A stretch of DNA of 55,791 nt from an uncultured Prevotellaceae bacterium (GTDB lineage Bacteria; Bacteroidota; Bacteroidia; Bacteroidales; Bacteroidaceae): NCBI GenBank assembly GCA_902762325.1, contig CACWNV010000017.1, positions 1 to 55,791 of the forward strand, given 5' to 3'. Under the pieces are notes generated by a model that was not told where the DNA came from, ran no database searches, and saw only the letters and a program-made list of their open reading frames with translations. Every line of letters starts with the position of its first letter. Position 1 is the stretch's first letter. This document shows positions 1 to 6,761 of the stretch, in pieces. Position numbers and translations under genes: made by a program.

Positions 1-239
1 GGTTAAAAGGAATGAGCCCGGTACAGTACCGAGCTCACTACTATAGAGAGTTGAATAATTAATGTTTTATTAAATGTCCAACTTTTCGGGGGCACATCAG
101 AGTGACACATCCTCTTTTTTCAATGCTATAGAATATTATAATTAATTTCGCCAGACACCGCCCTCACGGTTGTTATCGTGGACTCATGAGACAGTAAGTC
201 TCTCGACCGCATGAAAGACGCTATCCTCTCCATCCTACT
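1..239. other. Gene-free left edge with a 23-bp palindrome
   Basis: No coding region is recognised here. Positions 14-36 form a near-perfect palindrome: an 11-base arm GAGCCCGGTAC and its complement around a single central A at 25, with one mismatch. A one-base centre cannot form a hairpin loop, so it looks more like a protein-binding dyad than a terminator. No T-tract follows it. Confidence 0.4.
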
Positions 240-1130
240 CTAATCTCCTAAGAACGGCAACCTTTCAATGAAATCTTCGCCGCATGTGAAGCAATCCAGC
301 TGCATGTCCTCGGCCTTCACGATGTCTGGAATCTTTTTCTTGTACTTTGAGAATGTCCTGCCGTCCTCGATCTCTTCGCGACGTGCCTTGCTGATACGTA
401 CAAACTCCTCTTCGCGCTCTATCCCAAGATAACGGCGTCCCAAGAGGTTGGCAGCTATACCCGTCGTACTGCTTCCGGCAAAAGGGTCCAATATCCAAGC
501 GCCCGGCTTCGTCGATGCCATGATGATGCGCGAGAGTACGCTTAGCGGTTTTTGTGTCGGATGTTTCCTGCAAGTTTTCTCCCACGGAGCAATAGCCGGC
601 AGTCGCCATACATCGGTCATCTGCTTGTCGTCGTTGATGTGCTTCATCAGCTCGTAGTTGTAATAATGAGCCACTTTTTCCTTCTTCCTCGCCCAGATGA
701 TGAACTCGGTTGAATATGTGAAGTAACGGCACGAGATATTTGGTGGAGGATTGGTTTTCGCCCACGTAATGACATTAAGAATCTTATACCCTAACTGTGT
801 CAGACAATTAGCAACCGAAAAGATGTTGTGATATGTCCCGCTTATCCAAATCGTACCATTATCCTTCAGCTTATCACGGCAATACGAAAGCCACGTCAGG
901 TTGAAGAAGTTGATTTTATCCTGTGACATACTCTTGTCCCAGTCGCCCTTATCCACGCATACCACCTTTCCGCTCTGAACACTGATGCCTCCGCTCGACA
1001 GGAAGTAAGGCGGGTCGGCAAATATCATGTCGAACTGGAACTTGAATTTCGGCAGCAGTTCAAACGTATCGCCACATATCAAGTTAAAGTCGTGGTTGGG
1101 AGATTTATAATAAGGAGAAATCATCTGCAA
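240..1130 (-). CDS. dpnA: DpnA-like adenine-specific DNA methyltransferase (second methylase of a DpnII-type system)
   Basis: This is a beta-class N6-adenine methyltransferase of 296 residues. The catalytic motif DPPY comes first (residues 39-42, in FADPPYFLSSGG) and the S-adenosylmethionine motif comes late (DPFAGSSTTG, about 215-224). That order separates it from the Dam-type enzyme encoded upstream. In the pneumococcal DpnII system the equivalent DpnA methylates GATC, including on single-stranded DNA, which is thought to protect incoming transforming DNA. The protein is longer than DpnA (about 268 residues) and carries a C-terminal extension with a CxxC pair (LDCFTCGED). It is the last gene of the leftward operon, 4 bp after the endonuclease gene. 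The GATC target is inferred from family and neighbours. Confidence 0.88.
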   Translation of the reverse strand: MQMISPYYKSPNHDFNLICGDTFELLPKFKFQFDMIFADPPYFLSSGGISVQSGKVVCVDKGDWDKSMSQDKINFFNLTWLSYCRDKLKDNGTIWISGTYHNIFSVANCLTQLGYKILNVITWAKTNPPPNISCRYFTYSTEFIIWARKKEKVAHYYNYELMKHINDDKQMTDVWRLPAIAPWEKTCRKHPTQKPLSVLSRIIMASTKPGAWILDPFAGSSTTGIAANLLGRRYLGIEREEEFVRISKARREEIEDGRTFSKYKKKIPDIVKAEDMQLDCFTCGEDFIERLPFLGD

Positions 1131-1134
1131 CCCT

Positions 1135-1968
1135 CTATTCTAATTCACTTTTGACTTCTTCCAAGAAATTGCCCAAAGACTCGAAGTTATACATTCTGTC
1201 TATTTCGTTGTAGGCCTCCTCCAGTTTGTTCCTTGCCGAGTTCCACCCTTGACCGTCTGTCACCCAGACAAATTCGAATCCTTCTACAGAGTTTACTTTT
1301 GGAGCAATTCCTGAAAACGAACGTGCTACCTCATTCAGTTTAGTCCCTCCACCGCTATAGAAATTGACCTCGATAAGATAGGTGCAACGCTTTGTTTTAA
1401 TCACAAAATCGAACCGCTTTTCATCAGTACCCAAAGCCTCCTTTATGGCAGGAAATTCACGTGAATATACTTCCCTTCGATGTTCGATACCATTAGCCGT
1501 TAAGATGCGATGTAGCAATAATTCTGTTATATCTCCGCTTCTGTTCTTTCTTGCATGTGTATCAAGTCCAGCTTCCACACCGAATACGTAGTCAACAAGA
1601 TTCTTGATGTCCTTATTCTTCAATACATCAGCCAATCCCGTTTCGTTGAGGAAAGTCATTACTCCTTCGTAACTATCCAATAATTCATGAACAAGATGTG
1701 GCTTTCCCTTCTCATCCAGATACTTTTTATGTTGGTCTTGGCGTGTGGCAATCAATATATCGAGTATACTGAAAACACGTTTGTCATTTTCCCACAACTC
1801 TTTAACAGCTTTGTCTAAATCTTCTTTTCCTATCAAATAATTAAGCGTGTTTAATTTAATCTCAATGCTTCTGACATTCTCTCTTATCTTCGAGAAGTCA
1901 GTATAGAAATCAAGCGTGGCATTCGTTTCTGCCAGCTGGCTCATAAACAAATCAAAGTCCTTATTCAT
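1135..1968 (-). CDS. DpnII-like type II restriction endonuclease (GATC)
   Basis: The 277-residue protein matches the size of DpnII (288 residues) and lies between two GATC-type methylases, the expected partners of a DpnII endonuclease. The N-terminal half is helical and charged. The C-terminal half has a PD-(D/E)xK-like stretch: FDFVIKTKRCTYLIEVNFY gives an acidic residue followed by E-x-N at a strand end, and the SGGGTKLNEVARSF run is typical of DpnII/MboI enzymes. Its ATG lies inside the end of the methylase gene (8-bp overlap), so the methylase is translated first and the two are coupled. Gene order is methylase, endonuclease, second methylase, whereas classical dpnII is dpnM-dpnA-dpnB. 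Confidence 0.85.
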   Translation of the reverse strand: MNKDFDLFMSQLAETNATLDFYTDFSKIRENVRSIEIKLNTLNYLIGKEDLDKAVKELWENDKRVFSILDILIATRQDQHKKYLDEKGKPHLVHELLDSYEGVMTFLNETGLADVLKNKDIKNLVDYVFGVEAGLDTHARKNRSGDITELLLHRILTANGIEHRREVYSREFPAIKEALGTDEKRFDFVIKTKRCTYLIEVNFYSGGGTKLNEVARSFSGIAPKVNSVEGFEFVWVTDGQGWNSARNKLEEAYNEIDRMYNFESLGNFLEEVKSELE

Positions 1969-2863
1969 AGTTTTTAATCAAAAGTTCGGTTAGTTTTCCA
2001 CGTTTGGTGGGATTGGCGTTGATAGCACGCGAGGCATAGACACGATGAATGTGGAAGTCGGCGTAGATGTCTTCAAAGAATGTGTCTTCTGGATTCTTTG
2101 CAGAGCAATCTGCATTACTGAGCATCCATCTTACGTTTGTGCGTTCGTTGATGCGAACACAAAAATTTCGTAGGCGTATTTGTTCATCGTCATTGAAATC
2201 TTCTTTGGCGTATGAATTGAAACTCGATGTGGCATTCAGTGGACGATAGGGAGGATCGAAATAGACGAAATTCAATCCATCGCCCATTTCATCTATCGTT
2301 CGTTCAAAGTCACCGTTGAGTATCGTTACATTAGATCGATTCAATGCTTCGCTATCAGCCTTAATGGTCTCAGAATTGCAAATCGTTGGATGCAAGTAAC
2401 GCCCAAATGGCACATTGAATTTGCCTTTTGCATTCACGCGATAAAGACCGTTGAAACATGTGCGATTCAGAAATATAAGGTATTTTGTACGGTCAACATC
2501 ATCAAGCGGTGAATCATTGAAGATGGTTCTTACATTGAGAAAATACTCCTTCTTGGCTTCTTCGTCAGGAAGCATGAAATATTCATGTTCCAAACCGGAA
2601 AGCCGTCGTGTCAACTCATCAGGATGTTCCTTGATGACGCGATAGGCCGTCACCAGATGAGAATTGATGTCGTTGATTACTGCGTGTGTGATATTTGCAA
2701 ACTTGCGAAGCATGTAGAACAACATTGCTCCACCACCAACAAACGGTTCAATATAAGTGAATGCCTGCCTCTGCAAATCAGCAGGAAGGTGTTCTTCAAG
2801 TTGTGATAATAGTTGCCCTTTTCCACCAGCCCATTTCAAGAAAGGCTTTGCTTCTGTACTCAT
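1961..2863 (-). CDS. dam: Dam-type DNA adenine methyltransferase (DpnM-like)
   Basis: This alpha-class N6-adenine methyltransferase has 300 residues and makes GmATC from GATC. The SAM-binding motif WAGGKG is at residues 11-16, EPFVGGGA at 39-46, and the catalytic DPPY at 203-206 (VYFDPPYRPL). Length and motif order fit Dam and M.DpnII. It is the first gene of the leftward restriction-modification operon, so protective methylation would precede endonuclease synthesis. No TTTG-N20-TAnnTTTG promoter is visible upstream. Instead a large imperfect hairpin (2936-3041) lies 70-180 bp before the start codon and could act in control. Confidence 0.93.
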   Translation of the reverse strand: MSTEAKPFLKWAGGKGQLLSQLEEHLPADLQRQAFTYIEPFVGGGAMLFYMLRKFANITHAVINDINSHLVTAYRVIKEHPDELTRRLSGLEHEYFMLPDEEAKKEYFLNVRTIFNDSPLDDVDRTKYLIFLNRTCFNGLYRVNAKGKFNVPFGRYLHPTICNSETIKADSEALNRSNVTILNGDFERTIDEMGDGLNFVYFDPPYRPLNATSSFNSYAKEDFNDDEQIRLRNFCVRINERTNVRWMLSNADCSAKNPEDTFFEDIYADFHIHRVYASRAINANPTKRGKLTELLIKNYE

Positions 2864-2935
2864 CGTCTTTTTGTCTCATTGGAGTGGACAAAAAGAAAGC
2901 GTACCACCTTCGTTTTCCAACTCCAGACAAAGGCA

Positions 2936-3041
2936 GTCCACCACAGAAGCCCATACAGAGAGAAGGAAAGGAAGGGGTACGCCTATACATGATAGGCGTA
3001 TCCGCATTCCCCGAGACTCTCTGTATAAATGTTTGGTGGAC
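2936..3041. repeat. 106-bp stepped inverted repeat upstream of the restriction-modification operon
   Basis: Three nested perfectly complementary arm pairs are seen: 2936-2943 with 3034-3041 (GTCCACCA/TGGTGGAC), 2953-2962 with 3017-3026 (ATACAGAGAG/CTCTCTGTAT), and 2978-2986 with 2992-3000 (TACGCCTAT/ATAGGCGTA, 5-nt loop). A GGGG/CCCC pair (2974-2977 with 3009-3012) lies between the last two. The whole could form one long interrupted hairpin or cruciform. No gene is seen between 2864 and 3165. Function unknown: leader structure, operator or small MITE-like insertion are all possible. Confidence 0.6.
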
Positions 3042-3165
3042 TTTTATGTCTGAGGTCTCTTCGAATTTAGATACTGCTATCTAATTCCCACGATGTCACT
3101 TAGCGCTCACGATGAGTCGCAGAAGCCGTACAAAGGTAGTTATTTCTTCTGACAACTACAAGCAC

Positions 3166-3345
3166 TCACTTCGATTTTTCATCCTTCACGCTGAATTCTG
3201 TAATTATGTAATCAGAATCATCCAGCACTATCTTGCATTTTCGATACATCTGCCTTACCTTTTCAATGGCATCATTTTCATCTGCTGCATCCACTTCCAC
3301 GATACGGCTCAGTACCTCCAATACTTCTATGCTGTACTTCTTCAT
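3166..3345 (-). CDS. DpnD/PcfM-like small protein
   Basis: This 59-residue protein begins MKKYSIEVLEVLSRIVEVDA and continues through EAIEKVRQMY-like and DSDYI-like segments, the pattern of the DpnD/PcfM family named after the small gene beside dpnC in DpnI strains of pneumococcus. The open frame extends 20 codons further upstream (to 3405) through a Phe/Leu/Cys-rich stretch. The start at 3345 was chosen because family members begin at MKKY. Its molecular role is unknown, and homologues are common on mobile elements. It lies upstream of the GATC restriction-modification genes in the same orientation, separated by the 106-bp inverted repeat. Confidence 0.75.
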   Translation of the reverse strand: MKKYSIEVLEVLSRIVEVDAADENDAIEKVRQMYRKCKIVLDDSDYIITEFSVKDEKSK

Positions 3346-3388
3346 ACAAAATACAAAGAAACACAAAAAACATGAGAAAAAGAGTGTT

Positions 3389-3426
3389 AGATCAAAACTT
3401 AACAAAAAAGATCAAAATAGATCAAA
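3389..3426. promoter_or_regulatory. Cluster of three AGATCAAA sites upstream of the DpnD-like gene
   Basis: The octamer AGATCAAA occurs at 3389, 3409 and 3419, giving three GATC methylation targets in 34 bp. Spacings of 20 and 10 bp place them on one face of the helix. They lie 45-80 bp upstream of the DpnD-like start codon. A methylation-responsive control site is an inference; the repeats are seen directly. Confidence 0.45.
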
Positions 3427-3451
3427 TGAACTATGATGGGTAAGTCCATCA

Positions 3452-4072
3452 TTATTTCCCGTAATTATCTTCATTACTCCCGTTCTTCATGTAATTCCCA
3501 TTCATATATCCCATTCCGTGCTCTTCTCGCCAGTTGCGACGGGCTTGCGACATTTGCTCCTTGATGCCGCCATTCTCAAGGAATTCCTGCTTATACCTAT
3601 CCAACAGCCGACGGAGAAGGAAATCTGTCTGATGGATAAGCACGAGTGCAATGTTGGCCAGTGTGATGTCGTTGCGCAACTGGCAGACGCGCATATAGTC
3701 GGCAGGCGCTGAGTGCTCTTTGCACCAGGCACGGGCATTGCGACATTGCCGGCTGTTGACATCCCACATCTGATTGCCATGATTGCGCAGATAGTCTTCA
3801 TAGTCCTCCTGCAACTCTTTCAGGCTCGCCTTTGCTACGTTCACCAGCTTGATGCATGCTTCCATGGAGGTGGTTCCCGTCTCGTTGCCTTCTGCAATAT
3901 TCTGTTTTCCCGAGCGGGCAGCCTGTTTCATCTGGTCCACCGTGCGGTCACCGATTTGGGGCAGGTAGTGCTCGATGAAATAAAGCGTGATATCGTAGAT
4001 GCACTCTGATTTGCGGAAGGCGATGAGGTTCTTGTAGTCGCCCTTTGGGGATAGGAATTTATCGGTGAGCAT
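3452..4072 (-). CDS. Four-helix-bundle protein with C-terminal suffix domain
   Basis: The 206-residue protein carries the four-helix-bundle signature also seen in proteins encoded by 23S rRNA intervening sequences: DQMKQAARSGKQNIAEGNETGTTS around residues 43-68, then a second helical pair (KASLKELQEDYEDYL). The N-terminal lead-in (PKGDYKNLIAFRKSECIYDIT) and the roughly 80-residue C-terminal extension fit the longer 'four helix bundle suffix domain' family rather than the 120-residue form. Such proteins are soluble, may oligomerise, and have no established biochemical role; they recur in accessory regions of Bacteroidales. The gene reads leftward. A shorter relative lies at 51856-52215. A weak TATCTTTG -7 element on the minus strand is at 4161-4168. 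Confidence 0.8.
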   Translation of the reverse strand: MLTDKFLSPKGDYKNLIAFRKSECIYDITLYFIEHYLPQIGDRTVDQMKQAARSGKQNIAEGNETGTTSMEACIKLVNVAKASLKELQEDYEDYLRNHGNQMWDVNSRQCRNARAWCKEHSAPADYMRVCQLRNDITLANIALVLIHQTDFLLRRLLDRYKQEFLENGGIKEQMSQARRNWREEHGMGYMNGNYMKNGSNEDNYGK

Positions 4073-4253
4073 GATGAGAAAAGATGAGATGAATGAGAAT
4101 AATGATTAAAGGTTTCGCTTTTGCCATATTATGTTCATAGTATTAGTTGTTTATTCTGCGCAAAGATAGATAAAAATATTCATTTATAAGCGAATCACAC
4201 GATTATTTTATTAGTAACAACTAACATTATTACACTCCCCTTGTCTGCTTTAC

Positions 4254-4390
4254 CGAACGAACGAACAGTTGAACAGTTTCCGTTTTGCGTTCGCTTAAAC
4301 TTTTATTATTATATATATAAATATATATATAATAATAAATCTTCTATGCACATTTTCTCACACAAAACTGTTCAACTGTTCGTTCGTTCG
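4254..4390. repeat. 26-bp perfect inverted repeat enclosing an AT-rich hairpin
   Basis: The arms 4254-4279 and 4365-4390 are exact reverse complements (left arm begins CGAACGAACGAACAGTTG and ends AACAGTTT). The 85-bp interior holds a second perfect inverted repeat of 17 bp (4302-4318 with 4323-4339, 4-nt loop) made only of A and T. The decamer CGTTCGCTTA is directly repeated at 4288-4297 and 4385-4394. No frame within it codes for a protein. The nested symmetry suggests a mobile-element remnant, a replication or regulatory signal, or a strong cruciform. Confidence 0.7.
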
Positions 4391-4416
4391 CTTAGAGGCT
4401 ACACCAAGTCTTTTTT

Positions 4417-4498
4417 GTACTGAAAAGGTTGACTCGCACTACCGGGTACAGTTGACTTCTTTCCTGAAATGGTTGACTCTTTTCCTAAAAAGTTGACT
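4417..4498 (+). repeat. Left array of four GTTGACT-type repeats
   Basis: GTTGACT recurs at 4428, 4451, 4472 and 4492, spacings 23, 21 and 20 bp. The third copy is the clearest: TTTCCTGAAATGGTTGACT. The fourth is TTTCCTAAAAAGTTGACT and the first ends CTGAAAAGGTTGACT; the second keeps little beyond ACAGTTGACT. A related array in the opposite orientation lies at 55471-55567. Periodicity near two helical turns suits binding sites or insertion-element end repeats. Confidence 0.65.
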
Positions 4499-4646
4499 GC
4501 ATACAGGTCAGCTGTTTCCATTCTGCAAACAATATGTATATGAAACGTATAAATATTCTTTGGAGGGTGCAAACATATCGTTTAGTTTTTTTAAGACGAA
4601 AGGGGCGGTTTATTAACAGATTTTTACGGGTTATGAAGGGCTGATT

Positions 4647-4678
4647 TTTGGATTCCGGGGATTTATGTTGTAACTTTG
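4647..4678 (+). promoter_or_regulatory. Bacteroidetes-type promoter (TTTG-N20-TAACTTTG)
   Basis: TTTG at 4647-4650 and TAACTTTG at 4671-4678 are separated by exactly 20 bp, matching the -33/-7 consensus of the Bacteroidetes primary sigma factor. Transcription would begin near 4685. The next gene starts at 4990 and has its own promoter at 4848, so this one may serve a separate short RNA. Confidence 0.6.
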
Positions 4679-4684
4679 TCGTTG

Positions 4685-4840
4685 AAATCAGGAGAGACGG
4701 AGCTGAGGGCAGTGCGCAGGCTGGAGGCAACGAATCGACCGGTTGAAAGCGAATCTTTGAAATTAATTCACCCCTGCCTGTATTCTGGTGCACTTTCAAC
4801 GCACTATAGGTCAAATCTAATATAGTTTCTAAATTTATTA
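4685..4840 (+). ncRNA. Candidate small RNA or long leader
   Basis: The region follows a consensus promoter, is clearly richer in G and C than the flanking DNA between 4680 and 4800, and has no convincing reading frame on the plus strand. Short complementary segments are present: AGTGC (4711-4715) with GCACT (4801-4805), and AGGGCAG (4706-4712) with CTGCCT (4775-4780). No clear terminator follows, so it could instead be the upstream part of a long leader for the gene at 4990. No known RNA family was recognised. Confidence 0.25.
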
Positions 4841-4847
4841 TCAAATT

Positions 4848-4879
4848 CTTGTATTTTTACAAAAAATTTTGTATATTTG
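4848..4879 (+). promoter_or_regulatory. Promoter of the secreted-protein gene at 4990
   Basis: CTTG at 4848-4851 and TATATTTG at 4872-4879 are separated by 20 bp, close to the TTTG-N20-TAnnTTTG form. The predicted start near 4886 leaves a leader of about 100 nt before the ATG at 4990. Confidence 0.55.
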
Positions 4880-4989
4880 CACTTTAGAAGATAGTAGCAA
4901 CTTGAAGGCATACTTCTCAGAAAAGAAAGAACAATTACACTAACATAAGATATTGAGTATTAACTTATTATTAATGAATCTTTAAACTA

Positions 4990-6686
4990 ATGAGTATGAT
5001 AAAACTTGACCTTTTATTAAAGAGGATGTGGACAGTGTTAGCTGTTCTCTTCTGCACGGTAATTTCTGCTCATGCAGCAGCGATTACATACCAACTGACT
5101 ACGCATGTTGACGGTAGAACTATCACGGCTACAGCAAACCTGAACGCCGGTGACAACCTGAACGACAAGATGCCACAGACTTTGTGGCGTGCCTACACCA
5201 CGTACAAGTACTACAGCGATGCTGACCTGACTCAGGAGATTACCGAAGCTCCTGCCAGTGGTGGTACGGTGTATGTGGACGCGTACTTACAACTCTACCA
5301 GTCCAACTGCCACTCCAAACAACTATCTTGTCATCTACGACCAGTCTGCTGAAAATGAGTGGGGTACCTACAAAAAGACCATCATGACTTGGAAAAGTGT
5401 CAACGGTGCCACTCCTAAAGCAGGCAGTAACTATCCTATCGCAAAGAAAGGACACGACCAGTGGGCTTTCTACGGCGACGGCTACGATTTCCAAGTCAGG
5501 CTGGCAGCTTTATGTCAACACTGCAGAGAACAAGTATTTGACTGGTACAATGGCAATGGGTCCATATAACTCCACCAATTACCTGGCATGTCTGGAAGAC
5601 GTCAATTCTTACGTTTGGACTGATAAGCTCACTACATCTGAGCAGTACTTTGACGAGCACAACCAGTTGGTTAGTGCTAAAACTGGTCATAATATAGACA
5701 GCTCTTACAAAAATGCGCTTTGGTGGTATGCATTCTTTGCAACTCCTGTGACTGACCCTGCTAACTCTAACGACATCTGGCACGTCACCTATAAGATTCA
5801 GAAGGCTGACGGCTCTTGGTACGACGACATCGTTGTTCAGAAGAGAGCCAGCAACCTGACTCCTACATGGCCAGTAGAGGGCTTCGAACCTGTTGAGGGT
5901 TGCGAATATGACTACTTCTATGCAGATGCAACATTCTCAGAGAAGTTCGAAGGTGACATGCCTGCTACCGGCAACACTACCCTATACATCAAGACCTTGG
6001 TATTGCCATTTGCCATTGAAGATCTGGTTGCATACTTCGGAAACGATTATCAGGGCGTTCCAAGCGTCAACGTAAGTGAGTTGCAGGATGTTCAGGGTAC
6101 GCTTACGGAAGTGGGCGATCAAAGCTTCTACCACTGTAAGCTTATCTTCAATCCTGTTCGTACAATTGAGGCTTACAAGCCTTATCTCTTCAAAGTGAAC
6201 AGAGTTAACGAGAGAATCATCAACGAGATGTATGCAGCTGAAGGAACAGAGCCTTGTAAGGTTACTGAAGTTGACGACCCAGTCAACGCGGGCATCTCTG
6301 CCTGCATGGTAGGAACCTTGGAGCCTGACGGATCATTCATGGATGCATCAGACGGTCTGCACTTCTACTTCGGATATGATGAAGCCAAAGACGCCTATAA
6401 CTTCTATAGGGTTTCTGCAACAATTCCGAGAAACCGCTGCTGGTTCTACATCAGCGACAACAGGTCTGCCGGTGCTAAGCTCAGCTTCTCATTCAGCATC
6501 GCTCCAGACGGAGGTGAAGAGCCTATCGGTGAGGACTTCGGTAATCAGGAGCTGACAGCCGTGAAGGGCATTGAGAAGACAGCTGTCAAGGGCGACTGGT
6601 ATAACCTGAACGGTCAGAAACTGAACGGACGTCCGACCGCAAACGGCATCTATGTCGTGAACGGAAAGAAGTTTATCGTGAAATAA
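4990..6686 (+). pseudogene. Secreted protein gene broken by two single-base frameshifts
   Basis: The start encodes a signal peptide (hydrophobic VLAVLFCTVISAHAA), and the end encodes a tail (WYNLNGQKLNGRPT...GIYVVNGKKFIVK) of the type found on many exported Prevotella proteins and resembling a short type IX sorting tail. Between them the frame changes twice. An extra T in the TT at 5287-5288 moves frame 1 to frame 2, and an extra C in the CC at 5491-5492 moves frame 2 to frame 3. Removing one base at each place gives one frame of 564 residues with plausible joins (VYVDAYYNSTSP and GYDFKSGWQLYVN). The protein is otherwise unrecognised: repeated Tyr/Trp-rich beta segments and an LPFAIEDLVAYF stretch like parts of other Prevotella surface proteins. 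As it stands only a 120-residue N-terminal piece would be exported. The downstream open piece (from 5397) has no signal peptide. Decay and sequencing error cannot be told apart here. Confidence 0.75.
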
Positions 6687-6707
6687 GATAAGGAGAAGAC
6701 AATAAAT

Positions 6708-6743
6708 GATAAAGGGATGTGCCGGTTGACACATCCCTTTATC
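6708..6743. terminator. Shared hairpin between convergent genes
   Basis: A perfect 14-bp stem (GATAAAGGGATGTG at 6708-6721, complement at 6730-6743) with an 8-nt loop lies between the stop codons at 6686 (+) and 6762 (-). It probably ends transcription from both sides, although U-tracts are short. Confidence 0.7.
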
Positions 6744-6761
6744 TGTATCAGAGTGTACTCA

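Noticed and set aside
1-239. tRNA or rRNA fragment at the left edge
   Set aside because: No cloverleaf, no conserved T-loop sequence and no rRNA similarity could be made out.
2757-3084. Two overlapping rightward frames of about 100 codons upstream of dam
   Set aside because: They run antisense into the dam gene and through the stepped hairpin, with no recognisable protein features.
4485-4844. 119-codon leftward open frame between the GTTGACT array and the gene at 4990
   Set aside because: No signal peptide, domain or membrane pattern; it overlaps the repeat array and the opposite-strand promoter at 4647-4678 and reads like translated non-coding DNA.
5240-5783. Leftward frames over the broken secreted-protein gene
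   Set aside because: They are antisense shadows without signal peptide or motif, whereas the rightward frame is restored by two single-base corrections.
6708-6743. Riboswitch or regulatory RNA
   Set aside because: A simple perfect hairpin between two convergent stop codons is sufficiently explained as a shared terminator.
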